The position numbers and the translations under genes were made by a program. From Chloroflexota bacterium (GTDB lineage Bacteria; Chloroflexota; Anaerolineae; Anaerolineales; Anaerolineaceae): a stretch of 64,000 bases of DNA. Location: assembly GCA_012522475.1 (NCBI GenBank), contig JAAYKH010000011.1, positions 1 through 64,000 of the forward strand, written 5' to 3'. Numbering within the stretch: position 1 is the first letter of the stretch; each line of letters starts with the position of its first letter. Shown here piece by piece: positions 8,875 through 17,095 of this stretch. The notes under the pieces are model-generated. The model saw only the letters and a list, made by a program, of their open reading frames with translations. It ran no database searches and was not told where the DNA came from.

Positions 8875-9090
8875 GGGCTCTATGATTTATAAATAGCACG
8901 TCTTTGACAGTAGATATTATATCACCAGCCTCAAAGAACAAAGCGTGATCTCTACATATCCTCACTGTTCAGGTTTAACGGTGCACAGATTGCGTATTTC
9001 TACCTTGGTGCTTATTTTTTTCGCCGTCTGCCTGCGTTAGCGTTTGACAGTCCTGCCGAGGGGCTATTTACCGCCCTCCAGCTTTTATAA

Positions 9091-9121
9091 GCACAAAGCG
9101 GGAGCAAGATGTGCTCCCGCT
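9091..9121 (-). terminator. Terminator downstream of rpsT
   Basis: On the minus strand the hairpin AGCGGGAGCA / TGCTCCCGCT (10-bp perfect stem, 5-base loop) is followed by TTTGTGC, 39 bp after the rpsT stop. Confidence 0.75.
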
Positions 9122-9159
9122 GCAAAGCAACTGGTCGACAGGGAATTAATAGGTTGGCA

Positions 9160-9423
9160 TTAATCCATGCTGTTAAGTCGCTGCATCAGCCGACTTTTCT
9201 GGCGGGCAGCTTTATTTTTATGGAAAACGCCTTTTGCCGCGGCTTTATCCAGGGCCCTTGTGGCAACCAGGGTTGCCTCGCGAGCGTCGTCCACATTGCC
9301 CTGCTCTATAGCCAATCTGGCTTTCTTCAGGGCGGTCCGGGCACTTCCCCGGTAAACACGATTATGGTCGCGTCGCTTTTTGTTTTGACGATTGCGCTTG
9401 ATTTGCGATTTAATATTTGCCAA
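9160..9423 (-). CDS. rpsT: 30S ribosomal protein S20
   Basis: An 87-residue basic protein starting MANIKSQIKRNRQNKKRRDHN, the standard S20 start, with Lys/Arg/Ala-rich helices throughout (AARQKSRLMQRLNS at the end). It binds 16S rRNA early in small-subunit assembly. The initiation codon is TTG (9423-9421), set by a strong GGAGG seven bases upstream. It is followed by its own terminator and preceded by the unknown 441-residue gene, 97 bp away. Confidence 0.96.
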   Translation of the reverse strand: MANIKSQIKRNRQNKKRRDHNRVYRGSARTALKKARLAIEQGNVDDAREATLVATRALDKAAAKGVFHKNKAARQKSRLMQRLNSMD

Positions 9424-9520
9424 GGTCTAACCTCCAATAACTTTCTGGATTTCTATCAAATTTTCACGAGTGTAAATTCTACCTGAAGCAAGCGTATTTG
9501 TCCAGCCATTTTTCCGGGTT

Positions 9521-10846
9521 TCACCCTTCTTTTTGAATTGTTTCCATATATTCACGAATCTTTGGGATGGCTGTCAACTTCTCATAAAAGAAATTGTTCA
9601 CCACGTTAATCACTTCATCCCGGGCGGCCTCTGCCTCGGCATTCAGTGCATCGTAGGTCTCCATATTTTTAATTGCATCCCTGAAGCGCAAAATACGCCT
9701 GACAATTTCAGCTTCCCGGGTATCTTCCATCACTCGGATTACTTCCATCATCAATTCCTCAGCCTGACGAATCAACTGTTCGGTTTTAAACGGTGCATTG
9801 GCGGCAATGGCATCATCCACCGTGCGGATTAACGACCACACCTGGTACAGCAAAGATGCCGGCTCATCAAACAGTTCTCGCAGGAAAACCGCTTCAGGAT
9901 ACTGGCCTGTCAACCGGAATATATTGTACATACGCTTAGCGGCCTTCCCGTAATTGACCTGCTTGGTAATATATTTTTTAACCTCACCTTCCAGCGCAGC
10001 CACATATTCATCCAGCGCATCAGCGCTGACGTGTTGGGCCAGCTTGGAGAAGATCGGCACAGATTCAGCCTGCAGGTAGATTTCCTGGAAATAAGGGTCC
10101 AAATACCCGTCCAGGGGCGTAATCGAGCCGTCAGGCGCCTCCCAGGTCACGTCCAGCATATTGCTGGCGTTTGCCAGCGCGCCGTTAATCGGGTCAGCCA
10201 CCACCCAATCCAGCTTGCACCAGCCGGGGTCCTGGGCAGCCTGTTCCCACAAGATTTCAAACGGCTGACCGTCCGGTGTAAAACCCACCTTTTTCCCGGC
10301 TTCAATTTCATCTGGTTCCCAGGAGATCGGGCTGTCGGTCCGGTATGTGCGCTTGCCTTTGATAAAATCTGCCGGGTACGAACCCATCTTCACCTCGATC
10401 AACTGGTAAGTCGCTCCCTGCGCCGTGGAGAGCGCCTTTTCGCGCATAATCTCCGCCAGAATCTGGCAGGCTTCTTCTTTTGTCTGAGCGATGATGTTCA
10501 CCCGTTCAAAATAATCGGCATCGCCCGGAAAACGTTGAATTTTCGATTGTGCCGATGACCCCGAAAGCGCCAGCGCAGTCTCCACCCGGCCCGGTTCATC
10601 GTAAAATTCAACTAGGTTGCCAATCTTGCGGAAATATTCCAGCCGTTCGGGGCTGAAATCCAGCATGGCCACGTTCTGGCCAAACACGCCAGTCCGCTCC
10701 CAAAAGACGATATCTTCGTCGCTTTCTTTTGCCTTCTGGATCGCCGCCAACCATTCCAGGGCTTCTTCTTCATCCATTTCAACATTCAGTCGGCTGGCCG
10801 AGTCGATGACATCCTGTATATCTTTGTTTGAAAACTGGTTACTCAA
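9521..10846 (-). CDS. Unknown protein with a Pol-beta-type nucleotidyltransferase signature
   Basis: A 441-residue soluble protein I do not recognise as a named family. At about residues 93-110 it has ALSGSSAQ...PGDADYFERV: a G-S followed after 11 residues by D-x-D, fitting the hG[GS]x(9-13)Dh[DE]h pattern of Pol-beta superfamily nucleotidyltransferases. QLIEVKMG about 40 residues later supplies a possible third acidic residue. The C-terminal half is helical and Glu-rich (residues about 290-441), with no membrane segment. The start codon is TTG, fixed by GGAGGT six bases upstream; a TTGACA-18-TATGAT promoter lies just before. The gene stands alone, divergent from rnpB. Poly(A) polymerase-like or tRNA-related nucleotidyl transfer is a guess only. 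Confidence 0.82.
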   Translation of the reverse strand: MSNQFSNKDIQDVIDSASRLNVEMDEEEALEWLAAIQKAKESDEDIVFWERTGVFGQNVAMLDFSPERLEYFRKIGNLVEFYDEPGRVETALALSGSSAQSKIQRFPGDADYFERVNIIAQTKEEACQILAEIMREKALSTAQGATYQLIEVKMGSYPADFIKGKRTYRTDSPISWEPDEIEAGKKVGFTPDGQPFEILWEQAAQDPGWCKLDWVVADPINGALANASNMLDVTWEAPDGSITPLDGYLDPYFQEIYLQAESVPIFSKLAQHVSADALDEYVAALEGEVKKYITKQVNYGKAAKRMYNIFRLTGQYPEAVFLRELFDEPASLLYQVWSLIRTVDDAIAANAPFKTEQLIRQAEELMMEVIRVMEDTREAEIVRRILRFRDAIKNMETYDALNAEAEAARDEVINVVNNFFYEKLTAIPKIREYMETIQKEG

Positions 10847-10878
10847 AAGTTCACCTCCAACATCCGTCGTTTATTTTC

Positions 10879-10908
10879 ATCATACACAATTTTGACCTGA
10901 GTTGTCAA
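10879..10908 (-). promoter_or_regulatory. Sigma-70-type promoter of the 441-residue unknown gene
   Basis: On the minus strand: TTGACA (10908-10903), 18-bp spacer, TATGAT (10884-10879). The start codon follows 32 bp downstream with GGAGGT in between. Confidence 0.75.
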
Positions 10909-10973
10909 GTATTTTATCGTTGTCTTTTTACCGGTATTTCAGCAATAATGTCCCCTTTCGTCACACTTAATCG

Positions 10974-10979
10974 TATAAT
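10974..10979 (+). promoter_or_regulatory. -10 box of rnpB
   Basis: TATAAT begins 24 bp before the mature 5' end of the RNase P RNA. The -35 region is not close to consensus. Confidence 0.5.
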
Positions 10980-10997
10980 GAGATTCCAATCAAAATT

Positions 10998-11375
10998 GAC
11001 CAGGTCAGCCGGATGGACGCGGGCGCATGGCGCCCGAGGAAAGTCCGCACACCACAGGGCAGCATGCCGGGTAACGCCCGGAAGCACGTAAGTGTTTGGA
11101 ACAGGGCCACAGAGAGCATACCGCTCACTTAAGGTGAGCAAGGGTGAAAGGGTGGTGTAAGAGACCACCGGCGGGGTCAGCAATGTCCTCGGCCAGGCAA
11201 CCCCCATGCGGTGCAAGGTCAAGCAGGAGAGAAGCCCGTTTCGGGCGGGAGCAGCCCGACTCCCAAGCATCTCCGGGTAGATCGCACGAGCTGACGGGTG
11301 ACCGTCAGCCCAGATAGATGTCCATCCAGGCGGGTTTCCCGCCGGACAGAATGCGGCTTACAGGCTGGCCTGGTC
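10998..11375 (+). ncRNA. rnpB: RNase P RNA, class A
   Basis: The catalytic RNA of RNase P, about 378 nt, which trims tRNA 5' ends. The conserved blocks are the CR-I segment GAGGAAAGTCCGCAC (from about 11036) and the CR-V segment ACAGAATGCGGCTTACAGG (from about 11346). The ends pair as P1: GACCAGGTCAGCC at the 5' end with GGCTGGCCTGGTC at the 3' end. AGGGTGAAAGGGTGGTGTAAGAGACCACCGG is the P11/P12-type region of bacterial class A RNAs. TTTTG after P1 may serve in termination. Short frames across this stretch are not genes. Confidence 0.97.
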
Positions 11376-11425
11376 TTTTGTTTGGTAAATCCCCGACTAA
11401 TTTCTTTGAATTGTCCCCGCCGTCC

Positions 11426-12175
11426 TCATGGAGCACTTTGCAAGCAAACCAGCAGTGCCTTCAAGCGGCCTTCCGGAGCTCTGGGGATGATCGCCAGCAC
11501 GTACTGTTTGCTGGCTACGAGCTCATCAGCACTGATCTGCAGCGTGTGCACGCCCTCGGGTACCTGACTCTGCAACAGGTAGCCGATCCCTGTGGGATGC
11601 AACACCAGCAGTTCTTTCAGGAATGCCACCGTTGAATAGGTCTGCGTGGCGCTCGGGATGGGCGCATCGTGTAGAAATGCACGTTTGAAGAGGAGCGCAA
11701 GCTCATGCCCGGCAGGGTAAGTCAGCGGTTTGATGGGCGCTGCTCCCCCAACCTGCCCGGTCCTGGCGTCAGGGACATCAGCCCAGTCGTTGATCTCCCC
11801 GGCGTAGATCGCTTGCAGGTTATCCAGGCTAAGCGCGGTGACCGGCACATCTGCACCTGCAACAATGACGATTTCCTCAACACCCATCACCGCCACATAG
11901 GGGTCGTCTTCCAGACGTTCCCCCAGTCGCAATATCAAATCGCTGTCCGCCAGCGATAAATCCGCCGGGGATTGCACCTGCGTATAGATGCCAAAATCAG
12001 AGATGTTCTGTGCGCAGTCGGCCAGGCGCGTCGTCCAGTGTTCCATTGCCGGGGTAATTTGCAATGTGATCACCTCGGGCTGGGGCTCTCCCTCCCAATC
12101 AGACGGTGCTGAGACACAGGCCGTTAATAAAAACGCCAACACCAGGCTGAATAAAATCAATCTTACCGGTTTCAT
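11426..12175 (-). CDS. PstS-like substrate-binding lipoprotein
   Basis: A 249-residue exported lipoprotein. Starting at ATG 12175 gives a clean signal peptide MKPVRLILFSLVLAFLLTAC with the lipid Cys at residue 20; an upstream ATG would spoil it. The body has the pattern of phosphate/tungstate-type periplasmic binding proteins: VGVEEIVIVAGADVPV, SLDNLQAIYAGEINDWADV and a late GIGYLLQSQVP. The AIYAGEIxxW stretch is a hallmark of PstS-type proteins. It starts 5 bp beyond the uppP stop, so it is the last gene of tgt-uppP. No ABC permease or ATPase is near, so the ligand is unclear; phosphate or another oxyanion is a guess. Confidence 0.85.
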   Translation of the reverse strand: MKPVRLILFSLVLAFLLTACVSAPSDWEGEPQPEVITLQITPAMEHWTTRLADCAQNISDFGIYTQVQSPADLSLADSDLILRLGERLEDDPYVAVMGVEEIVIVAGADVPVTALSLDNLQAIYAGEINDWADVPDARTGQVGGAAPIKPLTYPAGHELALLFKRAFLHDAPIPSATQTYSTVAFLKELLVLHPTGIGYLLQSQVPEGVHTLQISADELVASKQYVLAIIPRAPEGRLKALLVCLQSAP

Positions 12176-12179
12176 CGAG

Positions 12180-13004
12180 TTACCGCAGCACCCAAAGGAC
12201 AATCGTGATCGTTCCCAGCAGGCAGCAATATGCAGAAAAATATATCAGTGAGTTTTTTGCAAGGAATTTTAACAGCCAGCGAATAGCGATATAACCCACC
12301 ACCATTGCGGTTAGAAAACCAATCGCCATGATCGGTAAAAAGTTCCCCAAATCCGGCACCTCCCTCACCAGCTTATAGGCAGAAAGTCCGCCCGCTGCCA
12401 GCATAATCGGGATGGACATCAAAAACGAGAACTTGCCAGCCACTTCTCGGCGCAAATGCCACAGCATCCCTCCGGAAATCGTTGAACCGGAGCGAGAAAT
12501 TCCGGGAAACAGGGCAAACATTTGCATCCAGCCCATCGTCAATGCGGTCAGGAAGGAAATATCGTTTGAATCGCCGATCTTCTGGCTCACCTTTTCAGCC
12601 AGGAGCATCAGCCCAGCCGTCACCAACAAACCAATTCCGGCAACCAGGGGTGAGGAGAAAGCCTTCTCGACTACGTAGGAAAATAACAGCCCTGCTAATC
12701 CAGCCGGAATTGTTGCCACAATCAGCAGCCACCCCATCCGGGCAGCATGCGTGGCAAAGAGCTTGCCCGCCAATAACTGCTTGAAAAAGTCAAACAGGAT
12801 GCTTACCAGGTCTTTCCAAAAGGAAAAAATTCCCGCCACCAGCGTGCCAATTTGCACCAAAACATTGAAAATAAACGCCTCTTTTGCTGGTAGCTGCCAG
12901 TTGAAAAAATAAGGCAAAATCACCAGGTGACCGGAGCTCGAGATGGGCAGAAATTCGGTGATACCTTGGATGATCCCTAAGATAATGGCCTGGATGATAG
13001 ACAT
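12180..13004 (-). CDS. uppP: Undecaprenyl-diphosphatase (bacitracin-resistance family)
   Basis: A 274-residue integral membrane enzyme that recycles undecaprenyl pyrophosphate to the monophosphate carrier used for peptidoglycan and other envelope polymers. The start is ATG 13004, giving MSIIQAIILGIIQGITEFLPISSSGHL, the family's N-terminal signature with Glu in TEFLP and the SSSGH stretch. The second motif is PGISRSGSTI (about residue 165). About eight membrane segments are visible, and length is normal (about 265-280). It begins 14 bp after the tgt stop, behind gggagc, and is followed closely by the PstS-like gene. Confidence 0.96.
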   Translation of the reverse strand: MSIIQAIILGIIQGITEFLPISSSGHLVILPYFFNWQLPAKEAFIFNVLVQIGTLVAGIFSFWKDLVSILFDFFKQLLAGKLFATHAARMGWLLIVATIPAGLAGLLFSYVVEKAFSSPLVAGIGLLVTAGLMLLAEKVSQKIGDSNDISFLTALTMGWMQMFALFPGISRSGSTISGGMLWHLRREVAGKFSFLMSIPIMLAAGGLSAYKLVREVPDLGNFLPIMAIGFLTAMVVGYIAIRWLLKFLAKNSLIYFSAYCCLLGTITIVLWVLR

Positions 13005-13018
13005 AGGCTGCTCCCGTT

Positions 13019-14143
13019 CTATGACTTCAAATTCGATAGATAAGCCCTGGCAAAGCTGGTAAAGTTTCCCGCAATGATCGCCTCTCGCAATCGGGCTGTC
13101 AGATTCAACAACGTGTGAATGTTGTGAATTGAAAGCAGTGTGCCCGAGAGCATTTCGCGGGCCTGAATCAGGTGGCGAATATATGCTCGTGAATGCGTTT
13201 GGCAAGTGTAGCAGGTACAGGTTTCGCTGATCGGGCGCTCATCGCGGGCATATTGAGCATTCATCACGTTCACGCGTCCGGTATCGGTCATAGCGGCATG
13301 GTGCCGGGCCAGCCGGGTTGGCAGTACACAATCGAAAATATCAATTCCCAGATCCACGCATTCCACCAAATCCTGCGGCGTTCCCACCCCCATCAAATAG
13401 CGAGGTTTGTCCTGTGGCAAAATCGCATTAACCACGTCAATCATTGCGTGCATCTCAGGTTTGGTTTCACCCACCGAAAGTCCACCGATGGCATTGCCCG
13501 GCAGGTTCAAATCTGCAATAAACGCTGCTGATGCAGCGCGCAAATCAGGGAAAACGCCGCCCTGGACAATTCCAAATAAGGCCTGATCTTCTCGCGTCTT
13601 GGCTGCCAGGCAACGCTCCGCCCAGCGATGGGTGCGTTCCATGGCGCTCAGATTGTAAGCGCGATCGTAAGGTTCCGCACATTCATCAAAGGCCATAATC
13701 ACGTCCGCTCCGAGGTTCTCCTGGACCGCAATAGATGTCTCCGGTGTGAAACGATGCGTTGAACCATCGATATGGCTTTTAAAGATCACCCCATCCTCAT
13801 CAACCTGACGTGTATTCGCCAGTGAAAACACCTGAAAGCCCCCTGAATCCGTTAAAATCGGGCCGTCCCAGGCCATGAACTTGTGCAATCCGCCCATTCC
13901 AGCAACCAGCGCATCGCCTGGCCGCAAGTAAAGATGATACGTATTGGCCAGGATGAGTTTTGCGTCCAGTTCGACCAGATGGCGTTGCGTCAACGATTTG
14001 ACGGTGCCCTGGGTGCCCACTGGCGCAAAAATCGGCGTGGGAATGTCACCATGCGGGGTATGAAACACACCTGCACGGGCCCCCCCATCCTGGGCCAGCA
14101 GTTCGAAGGTGAAAAGGGCTGGTTTTATTTCGGGTGTTTGCAT
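13019..14143 (-). CDS. tgt: Queuine/preQ1 tRNA-ribosyltransferase
   Basis: A 374-residue enzyme that swaps guanine-34 of GUN-anticodon tRNAs for preQ1 (bacterial). The motifs are LILANTYHLYLRPGD (about residue 65), LTDSGGFQVFSL (catalytic Asp region, about 93), GGLSVGE and PRYLMGVGTP, and a C-terminal zinc site CTCYTC...H. The start is ATG 14143, giving MQTPEIKPALF; an upstream in-frame ATG would add 23 unlikely residues. It is the first gene of tgt-uppP-PstS-like. Divergent from the PHP gene, from which it is separated by 137 bp. Confidence 0.95.
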   Translation of the reverse strand: MQTPEIKPALFTFELLAQDGGARAGVFHTPHGDIPTPIFAPVGTQGTVKSLTQRHLVELDAKLILANTYHLYLRPGDALVAGMGGLHKFMAWDGPILTDSGGFQVFSLANTRQVDEDGVIFKSHIDGSTHRFTPETSIAVQENLGADVIMAFDECAEPYDRAYNLSAMERTHRWAERCLAAKTREDQALFGIVQGGVFPDLRAASAAFIADLNLPGNAIGGLSVGETKPEMHAMIDVVNAILPQDKPRYLMGVGTPQDLVECVDLGIDIFDCVLPTRLARHHAAMTDTGRVNVMNAQYARDERPISETCTCYTCQTHSRAYIRHLIQAREMLSGTLLSIHNIHTLLNLTARLREAIIAGNFTSFARAYLSNLKS

Positions 14144-14244
14144 TGGTTTCGGTCTTAAACTTAATCTTGATTGATGATTATACCTTAGGATCTCTATGGC
14201 TCGTGGGGTCATTCAGTTTCGGCAACCTTCGGCTAAATAGCCAC

Positions 14245-14273
14245 TTGCCCGACCTTTAAGAGCCGGCTATACT
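14245..14273 (+). promoter_or_regulatory. Promoter of the PHP gene, probably leaderless
   Basis: TTGCCC, 17-bp spacer, TATACT, ending seven bases before ATG 14281. No Shine-Dalgarno fits in the gap, so transcription would start at or next to the start codon. Confidence 0.6.
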
Positions 14274-14280
14274 AATTCTG

Positions 14281-14952
14281 ATGAACACATTTAATGCGAA
14301 TTGGCTGCGAGTTGAACTGCACCTGCACACAGCTGCCTCGGCAGACAGCCTGGTCACGCCTCAAAACCTGGTTAAACATTGTCAACAGGTTGGCATCAAT
14401 CGAGTGGCCATCACAGACCATAATTGTATTAAGGGTGCGTTGGCCGCCCATGCACTGGCGCCAGAATTGGTTATTGTCGGGGAAGAAATCGAAACCACTC
14501 AGGGCGAGCTTCTCGGTTATTTTATGACCGAGCCTATCCCCCCGGGGCTTGAACCCATGCAAGTTATCCAGCGCCTGCGCGATCAAGGCGCGCTGATCAG
14601 CGTTTCTCATCCTTTTGACCGTATCCGCAGCGCTCAATGGACCGAAGCACAGCTTTTAGCCATCACACCCCATGTGGATGCAATTGAAATTTTCAACGCT
14701 CGCTGCCTGTCCAATCATCCCAATCAGCAGGCTGCCGCCTTTGCCCAGGCCCATGGTTTACCTGGCACAGTCGGCTCCGACGCGCACAGTTTGGTTGAAG
14801 TTGGGCGCGCAACGTTGCTGATGCCCCCTTTTGAAGGTGCAGCCGAATTTCTTTTAGCCCTAAAACATGCCCAACCCCAAACTCGCCTTTCCCCAGCCCA
14901 TGTACATTTTTACTCAACCTATGCAAAATTAGTGAAAAGGCTGAAAAAGTAA
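14281..14952 (+). CDS. PHP-domain phosphoesterase
   Basis: A 223-residue metal-dependent phosphoesterase of the polymerase-and-histidinol-phosphatase (PHP) superfamily. The metal-binding motifs in order are ELHLHTAASADS (about residues 12-23), AITDHN (about 43-48), GEEIET (about 67), VSHPFDR (about 108) and GSDAHS (about 160). All expected His/Asp ligands are present, and length fits stand-alone PHP proteins (RNase AM/YciV-like, COG0613). The substrate is likely a nucleotide or RNA 5' end but is not fixed by sequence. A promoter with its -10 seven bases from the ATG and no RBS indicates leaderless initiation. Confidence 0.9.
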   Translation: MNTFNANWLRVELHLHTAASADSLVTPQNLVKHCQQVGINRVAITDHNCIKGALAAHALAPELVIVGEEIETTQGELLGYFMTEPIPPGLEPMQVIQRLRDQGALISVSHPFDRIRSAQWTEAQLLAITPHVDAIEIFNARCLSNHPNQQAAAFAQAHGLPGTVGSDAHSLVEVGRATLLMPPFEGAAEFLLALKHAQPQTRLSPAHVHFYSTYAKLVKRLKK

Positions 14953-15122
14953 TTTTAGCCTGTTTCCCCATGAACGCTTTTTATAAAGAAAAACAAGCTA
15001 ACTGGAGTAACACTTAAGCATCGGCAGCAAATGTTTCCCCTTCTCCTTATGGTTGGATTTTAATTGTTAGATATTTCCATTGCTCATCAGTGTAAAAATA
15101 AATCTTGTAGATGTTTATTAAT

Positions 15123-15151
15123 TTGACAAACTTGATCATATTTGTTATAAT
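15123..15151 (+). promoter_or_regulatory. Perfect-consensus sigma-70 promoter
   Basis: TTGACA, 17-bp spacer, TATAAT: both boxes match the consensus exactly. It drives the Asp-Pro repeat protein gene, whose ATG is 48 bp downstream behind AGGAGA. Confidence 0.9.
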
Positions 15152-15198
15152 TTCAGTACAAATATATTAGCAGAAACATTTAGAGTTAGGAGAAAATT

Positions 15199-15990
15199 AT
15201 GATTAAAAAATCTGCTAGAAATATCCAAATATTAATATCATTGTTGTTGGTGTTAGGTGCTCTGTTTGTATTTCGACAAAACGTGGCTGCACAAGGGTCC
15301 GGAGCGATCTGGACTACCAACGAAACTTGTGGTAACCCACAAAATGTCAACCATTATTCAACAGGGGATGCTGTGTATATTAATGGGGCAGGCTTTAAAT
15401 CCGGCAAATATAACTGGACCATTACCGGGCAGCCTGGAGGTGCATCCAACCATCCTGGCATCATTGTTGCCAGTGGCAGCTTTACTGTAGATGAGTCAGG
15501 CTCTTTTTGTTTTCTTGCTTATATAATTGGGCAGGAAGATGGTGGTGTATATAAGGCTACGTTTGGCAATAAAAAGGATAACTATAGTGTGAATCAAATC
15601 ACACCTGATCCAGATCCTGATCCCGATCCAAAGGGTGACCCAGATCCACATGGAGACCTAGACCCTGATCCCGATCCAAAGGGTGATCCAGATCCACATG
15701 GAGACCCAGATCCTGATCCCGATCCAAAGGGTGACCCAGATCCACATGGAGACCCAGACCCTGATCCCGATCCAAAGGGTGACCCAGATCCGCTTGAGGA
15801 GCCAGACCCAGCCTCGGAACCAGATCCAGTGCAAGGATCGGCGCCTGTGTTAGCTCAATCAGTTCCTGCACCGGTTATCGCCCCAGTCACCGGGCCCGCG
15901 TCATCACCCACAGGTTTGATCCTCTCAGCAGTGTCTATGTTTGGCCTTTCGGGTCTCTCACTCGGTATCTGGTTAAAACGACGCAAATAA
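15199..15990 (+). CDS. Surface protein with Asp-Pro repeats and a C-terminal anchor
   Basis: A 263-residue secreted protein. The signal peptide spans about residues 1-32 (cleavage near NVAAQG). Next comes a small beta-rich domain (about 33-133, WTTNETCGNPQNVNHYSTGD). Residues about 134-210 are almost only Asp, Pro, Gly, Lys and His in a 16-residue repeat. An Ala/Pro/Val linker follows, then APVTG, a membrane segment (SAVSMFGLSGLSLGIWL) and KRRK. This tail has the layout of a sortase signal with a variant motif (APVTG for LPxTG); no sortase gene is in the window. Aspartate density suggests calcium binding or a stiff cell-wall-spanning stalk. A perfect consensus promoter and AGGAGA RBS suggest strong expression. 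Confidence 0.85.
   Translation: MIKKSARNIQILISLLLVLGALFVFRQNVAAQGSGAIWTTNETCGNPQNVNHYSTGDAVYINGAGFKSGKYNWTITGQPGGASNHPGIIVASGSFTVDESGSFCFLAYIIGQEDGGVYKATFGNKKDNYSVNQITPDPDPDPDPKGDPDPHGDLDPDPDPKGDPDPHGDPDPDPDPKGDPDPHGDPDPDPDPKGDPDPLEEPDPASEPDPVQGSAPVLAQSVPAPVIAPVTGPASSPTGLILSAVSMFGLSGLSLGIWLKRRK
15609..15800 (+). repeat. 48-bp coding tandem repeat (Asp-Pro repeat)
   Basis: About four copies of a 48-base unit encode DPDPDPKGDPDPHGDP. The copies are nearly identical at DNA level (single changes such as Leu for Pro in copy 1); the last one diverges into LEEPDP. Recent expansion by slippage or unequal exchange is likely. Confidence 0.9.
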
Positions 15991-16028
15991 TAAACGAAAT
16001 TTAGATTAAATGACTTAAACAATAAATA

Positions 16029-16068
16029 AAACAGGAGGCGTTATGTGAAAACGCCTCCTGTTTCTCGT
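16029..16068 (+). terminator. Terminator of the Asp-Pro repeat gene
   Basis: A perfect 14-bp inverted repeat AAACAGGAGGCGTT / AACGCCTCCTGTTT with a 7-base loop, followed by TTTCTCG, lies 39 bp after the stop. Confidence 0.85.
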
Positions 16069-16120
16069 AAAGACCGATAAAATTTCTACCAGCATCTTTA
16101 CATAACTCACAAATAATGTT

Positions 16121-16134
16121 AAAAGTGCACTTTT
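16121..16134. promoter_or_regulatory. 14-bp perfect palindrome abutting a start codon
   Basis: AAAAGTGCACTTTT is a perfect palindrome ending exactly at ATG 16135. It may be an operator, or a chance AT-rich palindrome. There is no Shine-Dalgarno, and a weak -10 (TAATGT, 16114) would place the transcript start inside it. Confidence 0.35.
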
Positions 16135-17016
16135 ATGTTAAACAAAAAGGATAACTCAATACTTTTCCTGGTTCTTGGCATCGTCCTGGCTGTTATTGGT
16201 GTAATTCTGACCGCCCTGTTGATTATCCAGTATGGGCCAAAAAGATCGCCAGCAACAGTCTCCGAAGAGCTAATTGAGTTATTTCAGACAACACCTTCCC
16301 ACACAGCAACACAGGCGCTTCAACACATTTCAAATTCAACGCCAATTTCACCTTCAGCAACCCCTTCCGACCTACCGACCCCATCTCAAACACCAGAATG
16401 GATGGTCTATGAGGCAATTGATCTTCGCGATCAACCCATTGACGCTTTGCTCACTATGCGCTGTAATGATGACCAAGTCTATCTGCCTCCATTTAATGTC
16501 GTCCCATATTCACCAGAACTTATCGATAGCGGCATCTTTTACAGCGTTTTAAATTTCTCTATCGCCTGGGAGCATTTGGGCTTTTACGGATTGTGGGTCC
16601 ACTCAGGACAAACCCAAACTTTAGAAAGCTTGCCGGCTTACCCGCTTCAACTCTATCTCGAAAACGATGCGCGCGGTTACCGAAGAACCCAAGATGATTT
16701 TCAACAACATCTCCAGGCTTGTTTGCTTGGCGCTGAACTTCGTCTTCGCCAGGAAGGTACAATTTCTATCAACGAAGTTGTCGCAGCAGTCCGTATCCCC
16801 CCAACTGCAGTTGATGAAGTAAGTCGCCATCCTATGGACCTGGTCCCCTATCTGGCTGAGAATTTCCCGGATAGTGGGTTTGATCAAATGCAAGCTCCCG
16901 GGTTGATATTTTACTTTTGCGGACGTCAGCTCACCGCTGAAGCCTACAATTCTGAGCTCGATTACTGGACGCAATCTCGCATCATCATCGGCTTTATGCC
17001 GGCCGGTTTGGAATAA
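16135..17016 (+). CDS. Membrane-anchored extracytoplasmic protein, unknown
   Basis: A 293-residue protein with one N-terminal membrane anchor (LFLVLGIVLAVIGVILTALLII, residues about 10-31). A Ser/Thr/Pro-rich linker (SNSTPISPSATPSDLPTPSQTPE, about 70-92) leads to an extracytoplasmic domain of about 200 residues with only a few Cys (RCNDD, ACLLG, YFCGR). I recognise no family. The start ATG 16135 is preceded by a palindrome rather than an RBS. The upstream gene ends in a strong terminator, so this gene has its own promoter. Confidence 0.75.
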   Translation: MLNKKDNSILFLVLGIVLAVIGVILTALLIIQYGPKRSPATVSEELIELFQTTPSHTATQALQHISNSTPISPSATPSDLPTPSQTPEWMVYEAIDLRDQPIDALLTMRCNDDQVYLPPFNVVPYSPELIDSGIFYSVLNFSIAWEHLGFYGLWVHSGQTQTLESLPAYPLQLYLENDARGYRRTQDDFQQHLQACLLGAELRLRQEGTISINEVVAAVRIPPTAVDEVSRHPMDLVPYLAENFPDSGFDQMQAPGLIFYFCGRQLTAEAYNSELDYWTQSRIIIGFMPAGLE

Positions 17017-17095
17017 TTTCCATTGCAGGGCAAGATTTAACAAGGCACTTATTCGGACGCGAATGACAGTTCAAGTTATGCTCACGAGAAGGGGC

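Noticed and set aside
10914-11270. Reading frames across the RNase P RNA
   Set aside because: The conserved rnpB blocks and P1 pairing explain the sequence; the frames have no RBS and no family likeness.
15599-15871. Minus-strand frame over the Asp-Pro repeat
   Set aside because: It is the mirror of the tandem repeat (repeated LGHPLDRDQ) and has no promoter or RBS; the plus-strand surface protein is real.
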